A stretch of 42,931 nucleotides of DNA from Candidatus Eiseniibacteriota bacterium (GTDB lineage Bacteria > Eisenbacteria > RBG-16-71-46 > SZUA-252). The stretch covers positions 1-42,931 of the forward strand of contig VBOX01000015.1 in NCBI GenBank assembly GCA_005893265.1, in the 5' to 3' direction. Shown piece after piece: positions 38,669 through 42,931 of the stretch. The notes beneath the pieces were generated by a model. That model ran no database searches. It was given only the letters and a program-made list of their open reading frames with translations, and was not told the DNA's origin. The first letter of the stretch is position 1, and each line of letters opens with the position of its first letter. Both the position numbers and the translations under genes were made by a program.

Positions 38669-40405
38669 ATGCTGACCTGGCTCTCGATCCAGGGGCTCGC
38701 GCTCGTGGACCGTATCGAGCTTTCGTTCGATCCCGCGCTCAACGTCCTGACGGGTGAGACCGGGGCGGGAAAGTCGCTCATCCTAGGCTCCATTGCGCTT
38801 CTCCTCGGCGAGCGGGCCGATCCGGATTGGCTGCGCGCGGGCGAGGACCGCGGGTTCGTCGAAGGAAGCTTCGATCTGAGCGGACGTCCGGACCTTCTGC
38901 TGGCGGTGCGCGCCCTCGAGGTCGAGCTCGAGGAGGACCGCGTCATCGTGCGTCGCGAGCTCACCGGCGACGGCAAGAACCGGGCGTTGGTGAACGGACG
39001 CACCGTTCTGATCTCGCAGCTCCGGAAGCTGGGCGACCTACTCGTCGATCTCCATGGCCAGCACGAGCACCAGCTTCTGCTCCGTGCCGAGAGCCAGGCG
39101 GATTTTTACGACGCCTGGGCGGGGGTGTTCGAGGAGCGATCCGCGCTCGAGGTTGAGCGGGGCACGATCGTCGAGGAGGGGCGCGCGCTCAGGGAGGCTC
39201 GCGCCGCGTGGGACCGGGACCGCGCCGATGAGGAGCGCCTGCGCGAAGATCTCGCCGAGCTCACGAGGGCATCGCTCGAGCCGGACGAGGAGGAGAAGCT
39301 GAAGGAGGAGCGCGAGCGGCTCCGTCATCGCGAGCGCATTGTCGAGTCGCTGCGGGCTGCCCGGCAATCGCTCGCCGCCGAGGAAGGAGCCGCGGAGGGT
39401 CTGGTCCGGCGCGCCGCGCGCACGTTGCGGTCACTCGCCTCGACGGCTCCCGACCAAGGCGCGCTGGCCGATCAGGCGGAATCGCTCCTCGATTCCCTGC
39501 GCGAGCTGACGGGGAAGATCGAGGACGCGGAAGCGCGCGCGCTCGAAGAGCCGCTGCCCTTGGAGCAGCTCGAGACGAGGCTCGACTTGATCCACCGCCT
39601 GAAGCGGAAACACAGGAGCGAGTTCGCGGGCCTTCTGGCCATCCGCGACTCGCTTCTCCACCGCTTCCGGGCTTCGGATCCTTCCGGACAAGGGCTCGAC
39701 CCGCGGGAGGCAGCGCTCAAACGCCGCATGGCGGAGTTTGGAAAGGGCGTCGATGGCCTGGTCGACAAGCGAAGGGCAGAGGCAACGCGCTTCGAGCGCG
39801 AGGTTAGCGCCCGGCTGCAAAAGCTCGGATTTCAGAAAGCCTCCCTTTCCGTCGCGTTCGTCGAGTCGGATGAGGCGCGCGACCGGCCCGCGATTGACCC
39901 TGCCGCGATCCCGGGCCTAGAATTCCACTTCCGACCGAACGCGGGCGAACCCACGCGCTCCTTGCGTCGGATCGCGTCGGGAGGCGAGCTTTCCCGGGTC
40001 ATGCTTGCGGTCAAGTCCTTGATGGCGGAACGGGATCGGGTGGCGGTTCTCGTCTTCGATGAGGTCGACCAGGGGATCGGAGGAGCTGTGGGCGAGGAAG
40101 TCGGCCGGCTACTTCGCGCGCTCGCGAGCCGCCGCCAAGTGCTCTGTATCACCCATCTGCCCCTGATCGCCGCCCACGGGACGCGTCATTTCGAGGTGAT
40201 CAAGTCGACGGCGAGGGGCCGTACGACCACGGGCGTGCGCATGCTGACGGGAAAGGACCGAGAAGAGGAAATCTCCCGGCTGCTCGCCGGAGCGCGGGTC
40301 ACCGAAACGACCCGCCGGCAAGCCCGGGAGCTTCTGCTTGCGGCCCGCGACCCCGCGGACGACGCGCCCCCGAGAGCCCGCCGTACCGCGTCGAGAGGCG
40401 CATGA
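38669..40405 (+). CDS. recN: DNA repair protein RecN
   Basis: 578 residues. An SMC-like ATPase: Walker A TGETGAGKS (28-36) near the N-terminus, long central coiled coils (about 165-380) and a C-terminal head with signature RIASGGELSRVMLA and Walker B VLVFDEVDQGIGG. DLHGQHEHQLLL is the RecN-specific motif. It acts in double-strand break repair. The stop overlaps the trpE ATG. Confidence 0.97.
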   Translation: MLTWLSIQGLALVDRIELSFDPALNVLTGETGAGKSLILGSIALLLGERADPDWLRAGEDRGFVEGSFDLSGRPDLLLAVRALEVELEEDRVIVRRELTGDGKNRALVNGRTVLISQLRKLGDLLVDLHGQHEHQLLLRAESQADFYDAWAGVFEERSALEVERGTIVEEGRALREARAAWDRDRADEERLREDLAELTRASLEPDEEEKLKEERERLRHRERIVESLRAARQSLAAEEGAAEGLVRRAARTLRSLASTAPDQGALADQAESLLDSLRELTGKIEDAEARALEEPLPLEQLETRLDLIHRLKRKHRSEFAGLLAIRDSLLHRFRASDPSGQGLDPREAALKRRMAEFGKGVDGLVDKRRAEATRFEREVSARLQKLGFQKASLSVAFVESDEARDRPAIDPAAIPGLEFHFRPNAGEPTRSLRRIASGGELSRVMLAVKSLMAERDRVAVLVFDEVDQGIGGAVGEEVGRLLRALASRRQVLCITHLPLIAAHGTRHFEVIKSTARGRTTTGVRMLTGKDREEEISRLLAGARVTETTRRQARELLLAARDPADDAPPRARRTASRGA

Positions 40406-41877
40406 TCAACCCGACCCTCTCCGAGTACCTCCAACTGGCCCGCGAGAGGAATCTCGTGCCGGTCACGCGGGAGATCCTTGCCGACTTCGACACGCCCGTC
40501 TCGGCCTTCACCAAGCTGGACCGAGGAGACGCGTCTTTTCTTCTCGAGAGCCTGGAGGGCGGAGAGAACTGGGGCCGCTACTCGATCCTCGGCTTCAAGC
40601 CCGGCCTGGAGTTCCGCTCGAAGGGAACCGAGGTCGAGATCCGGCGAGGCGAGCGCACGGAGCGGACCGAGAGCCGGGATCCGCTCTCGGTGCTTCAGGG
40701 TCTCCTGGCCGAGGTACGAGCCGCGGACGTGCCGGGATTGCCCCCTTTCAGCGGCGGCGCCGTAGGCCTCATCGGATACGACTATGTTCGATTTCTCGAG
40801 CGGCTCCCATCCTCGCTACCCGACGACCTCGCTCAGCCGGACCTCCACTTCGTGTTCCCGGAGGTGGTTCTAGTCTTCGACAACTTCCGCCACAGGCTCC
40901 GGTTTGTCGTGAACAGCCGCCCCAACGGCCAGCCGGAGCGGAGATACCGCGAAGCGGTGGCGACGATCGATGAGATGGTTGCGCGGCTCCGGGGGCTCCC
41001 CGCCGCGATCGCCGAGACCAATCACAAGGCACACGAAGTTACATTCGTAAGCAATATGGGCGAACAACGTTACATAACAAGCGTCGAACGGGCCAAGGAG
41101 CACATTCGGGCGGGGGATGCGGTCCAGCTCGTGCTCGCGCACAGGCTCGACGCGGAAGCGCCGGTGAGCCCGTTCGACGTTTATCGCGCCCTTCGGATCT
41201 TGAACCCGTCGCCCTACATGTTCTTTCTCAAGAATCGGGAGCGCTCGGTCGCGGGCTCGTCGCCCGAGATCCTGGTCCGCGTCTCGGGCTCGAGGATCGC
41301 GCTCCGCCCAATCGCCGGTACCCGCCGCCGGGGGGCCACTCGCGCGGAGGACGAGTCGCTCGAGCGGGAGCTCCTCGCAAGCGAGAAGGATCGCGCCGAG
41401 CACGTGATGCTGGTGGACCTCGGACGAAACGACGTCGGCCGTATCGCGCGGGTGGGAAGCGTGCGGGCCACCAGCTTCATGGAGGTGGAGCGCTACTCGC
41501 ATGTGATGCACCTGGTCAGCCAAGTCGAGGGGGAAGCGCGCGACGGACTCTCTTCCTTCGACGTCGTCCGGGCATGCTTTCCCGCCGGAACCGTGAGCGG
41601 CGCTCCGAAGAAGCGCGCGATGGAGCTGATCGAGGAAATGGAGCCGGCGCGCCGGGGTGCGTATGCCGGGGCGGTCGGCTACTTCGATTTCCACGGAAAC
41701 GCCGATTTTTGCATCGCGATCCGCACGGCCACCTTTGAACGCGGGAGAATCCACTGCGGCGTCGGCGCGGGGATCGTCGCTGATTCCGATCCCGAGGAGG
41801 AATGGCTCGAAACGCGAAACAAGGGGCGCGCGGTCGAGGAAGCGGTGCGCCTCGCGTCGCGGGGGTTTGATTCGTGA
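40402..41877 (+). CDS. trpE: Anthranilate synthase component I
   Basis: 491 residues from an ATG overlapping recN. It converts chorismate to anthranilate using ammonia from TrpG. The tryptophan feedback site LLES is at 47-50. The catalytic core carries GDAVQLVLAHR, RPIAGTRRRGATRAEDE, DLGRNDVGRI, YSHVMHLVSQV, and CFPAGTVSGAPKKRAMELIE. Pabb-like function is less likely given the LLES motif and trpG/trpD context. No leader or terminator precedes it; it lies in a translationally coupled housekeeping run, so control may be mainly by feedback. Confidence 0.95.
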   Translation: MINPTLSEYLQLARERNLVPVTREILADFDTPVSAFTKLDRGDASFLLESLEGGENWGRYSILGFKPGLEFRSKGTEVEIRRGERTERTESRDPLSVLQGLLAEVRAADVPGLPPFSGGAVGLIGYDYVRFLERLPSSLPDDLAQPDLHFVFPEVVLVFDNFRHRLRFVVNSRPNGQPERRYREAVATIDEMVARLRGLPAAIAETNHKAHEVTFVSNMGEQRYITSVERAKEHIRAGDAVQLVLAHRLDAEAPVSPFDVYRALRILNPSPYMFFLKNRERSVAGSSPEILVRVSGSRIALRPIAGTRRRGATRAEDESLERELLASEKDRAEHVMLVDLGRNDVGRIARVGSVRATSFMEVERYSHVMHLVSQVEGEARDGLSSFDVVRACFPAGTVSGAPKKRAMELIEEMEPARRGAYAGAVGYFDFHGNADFCIAIRTATFERGRIHCGVGAGIVADSDPEEEWLETRNKGRAVEEAVRLASRGFDS

Positions 41878-42467
41878 TCCTCATGATCGACAACTACGAC
41901 TCCTTCACCTGGAACCTCGTCCAGTATCTGGGCGAGCTGGGCAGTACCCCGGACGTGGTCCGGAACGACGAGATCTCCGTCGAGGACGCCGTGCGGAGGA
42001 ATCCCCGGGCCATCGTGATCTCCCCGGGCCCGGGCCGCCCGAGCGACGCCGGGATCAGCTGTGGCGTCATCGAGCGGCTCTCCGGGAAAATTCCCATTCT
42101 GGGAGTCTGCCTCGGGCACCAGTGCATCGGGGAGGTGTTCGGCGGGAAGGTGGTGCGCGCTGACCGGCTCGTGCACGGGAAGACCTCCGCGGTGATCCAT
42201 ACCGGACGCGGACTCTTCCTCGACGTGGACAATCCGTTTCAGGCCACCCGCTACCATTCGCTCATCGTGGCGCGGGACACGCTCCCCGGGGTCTTGCAAG
42301 TGATGGCATGGACCCCCGAGAACGAGATCATGGCGGTGCGGCACAAGGACCACGAGACCTGGGGAGTGCAGTTCCATCCGGAATCGATTCTCACGACGTG
42401 CGGCAAGGATTTGCTCCGGAACTTTCTCCGTCTGGTGCCGGATTCCGCCAAGACCGCGTCCCGATGA
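41874..42467 (+). CDS. trpG: Anthranilate synthase component II (glutamine amidotransferase)
   Basis: 197 residues from a GTG overlapping trpE. Class I amidotransferase with oxyanion segment ISPGPGRPSDAG, nucleophile C79 in GVCLGHQ and the His/Glu pair H168 and E170 in FHPES. It supplies ammonia to TrpE and may also serve p-aminobenzoate synthesis. Its stop overlaps trpD. Confidence 0.95.
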   Translation: MILMIDNYDSFTWNLVQYLGELGSTPDVVRNDEISVEDAVRRNPRAIVISPGPGRPSDAGISCGVIERLSGKIPILGVCLGHQCIGEVFGGKVVRADRLVHGKTSAVIHTGRGLFLDVDNPFQATRYHSLIVARDTLPGVLQVMAWTPENEIMAVRHKDHETWGVQFHPESILTTCGKDLLRNFLRLVPDSAKTASR

Positions 42468-42931
42468 TCCGCGAGCTCCTTCCGCGCCTCCTCCGCGGAG
42501 AGCATCTGAGTCGCGAGGAGACGGGCGGGGCCGTGCGGGCGATGATGCGGGGCGAGGTGCCCGACGCGCAGATCGCGGCGTTCCTCTTCGCGCTCGCGCA
42601 GCGTGGGGAATCCGCCGACGAGATGCTAGGGGGTGCCGAGGCCCTGCGGGCCGAAGCGGTCCCTTTTCCCGCGGCCCGTGAGACGCTCTTGGATACGTGC
42701 GGCACCGGAGGGGACGGCTCCAGGACGTACAATATCTCCACCGCGACCGCCCTGGTCGCCGCGGCGGCGGGCGTCCCCGTGGGAAAGCACGGGAACCGAT
42801 CGGTCTCGAGCGCTTCGGGCAGCGCCGACGTGCTCGAGGCGCTCGGGGCCCGGATCGATCTCGGTCCCGAGGGCTCGGCGCGCGCGCTGGAAGAGACCGG
42901 GTTCACGTTTCTGAACGCGAGGCGATTTCAT
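42464..42931 (+). CDS. trpD: Anthranilate phosphoribosyltransferase, N-terminal part
   Basis: 156 codons are visible before the window ends, overlapping trpG by four bases. The N-terminal helices (LLRGEHLSREETGGAVRAMM) and the phosphoribosyl-diphosphate loop LDTCGTGGDGSRTYNISTAT, then GKHGNRSVSSASGSADVLEA, identify the enzyme that attaches ribose 5-phosphate to anthranilate. The rest of the gene is outside the window. Confidence 0.93.
   Translation, partial: MIRELLPRLLRGEHLSREETGGAVRAMMRGEVPDAQIAAFLFALAQRGESADEMLGGAEALRAEAVPFPAARETLLDTCGTGGDGSRTYNISTATALVAAAAGVPVGKHGNRSVSSASGSADVLEALGARIDLGPEGSARALEETGFTFLNARRFH

Noticed and set aside
1-42931. CRISPR array, insertion sequence, prophage or replication origin
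   Set aside because: No regularly spaced repeats, transposase, phage structural genes or DnaA-box clusters were seen.

Overview
The window is GC-rich bacterial chromosome, tightly packed and almost entirely on the + strand. The gene content (Ser/Thr kinase with TolB-like and TPR parts, TMTC-like TPR glycosyltransferase, RNase Y, 6S RNA next to zapA, and an infC-rpmI-rplT-pheS-pheT block) suggests an uncultivated soil or sediment lineage such as Candidatus Eisenbacteria or another FCB/Gemmatimonadota-like group. That placement is inference from memory of similar contigs, not a phylogeny.

Bases 1-18,820 are accessory. They hold a partial transporter, a membrane Ser/Thr kinase, small secreted proteins, a trio of small-molecule enzymes (nucleoside phosphorylase, Lnu-like nucleotidyltransferase, P-loop kinase), a His-tailed EamA exporter divergent from DUF1259/ChrB-domain/YncE genes, an amidohydrolase, two membrane glycosyltransferase-like proteins, a VOC protein and a lipoprotein. 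This part is eroded. It contains a multi-frameshift pseudogene, a duplicated 3' end of a GNAT gene, a 5' half of a tRNA-Arg gene, and DUF899 and metallo-beta-lactamase-fold genes that have each lost a conserved central segment out of frame.

Bases 18,817-21,740 hold a DAHP synthase transcription unit. In front of the gene is a complete-looking attenuator: an extended -10 promoter, a 23-codon leader peptide rich in Trp/Tyr/Phe, and a perfect 11-bp terminator hairpin with a U-tract. A GT-C-type membrane protein follows with a start/stop overlap.

Bases 21,745-42,931 are core genes: tRNA-Val, thrS, a structured leader, infC (apparently with an ATC start codon), rpmI, rplT, pheS, pheT, a coiled-coil gene, zapA, 6S RNA, rny, ymdB, folD, xseA, xseB, ispA, a PAP2-like gene, dxs, nadK, recN, trpE, trpG and trpD (cut by the window end). 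Most neighbours overlap by 4 nt (ATGA or GTGA), so translation is probably coupled. They link translation, RNA turnover, folate, isoprenoid, NADP, DNA repair and tryptophan synthesis.

The most notable observations are the aromatic-residue leader/attenuator before DAHP synthase, a pheS that ends before class II motif 3 (about 30 residues short, in an otherwise essential gene), the infC ATC start with a hairpin-bearing leader, and the clear 6S RNA between zapA and rny. The recurring internal deletions could be real decay or assembly error; read mapping would decide.
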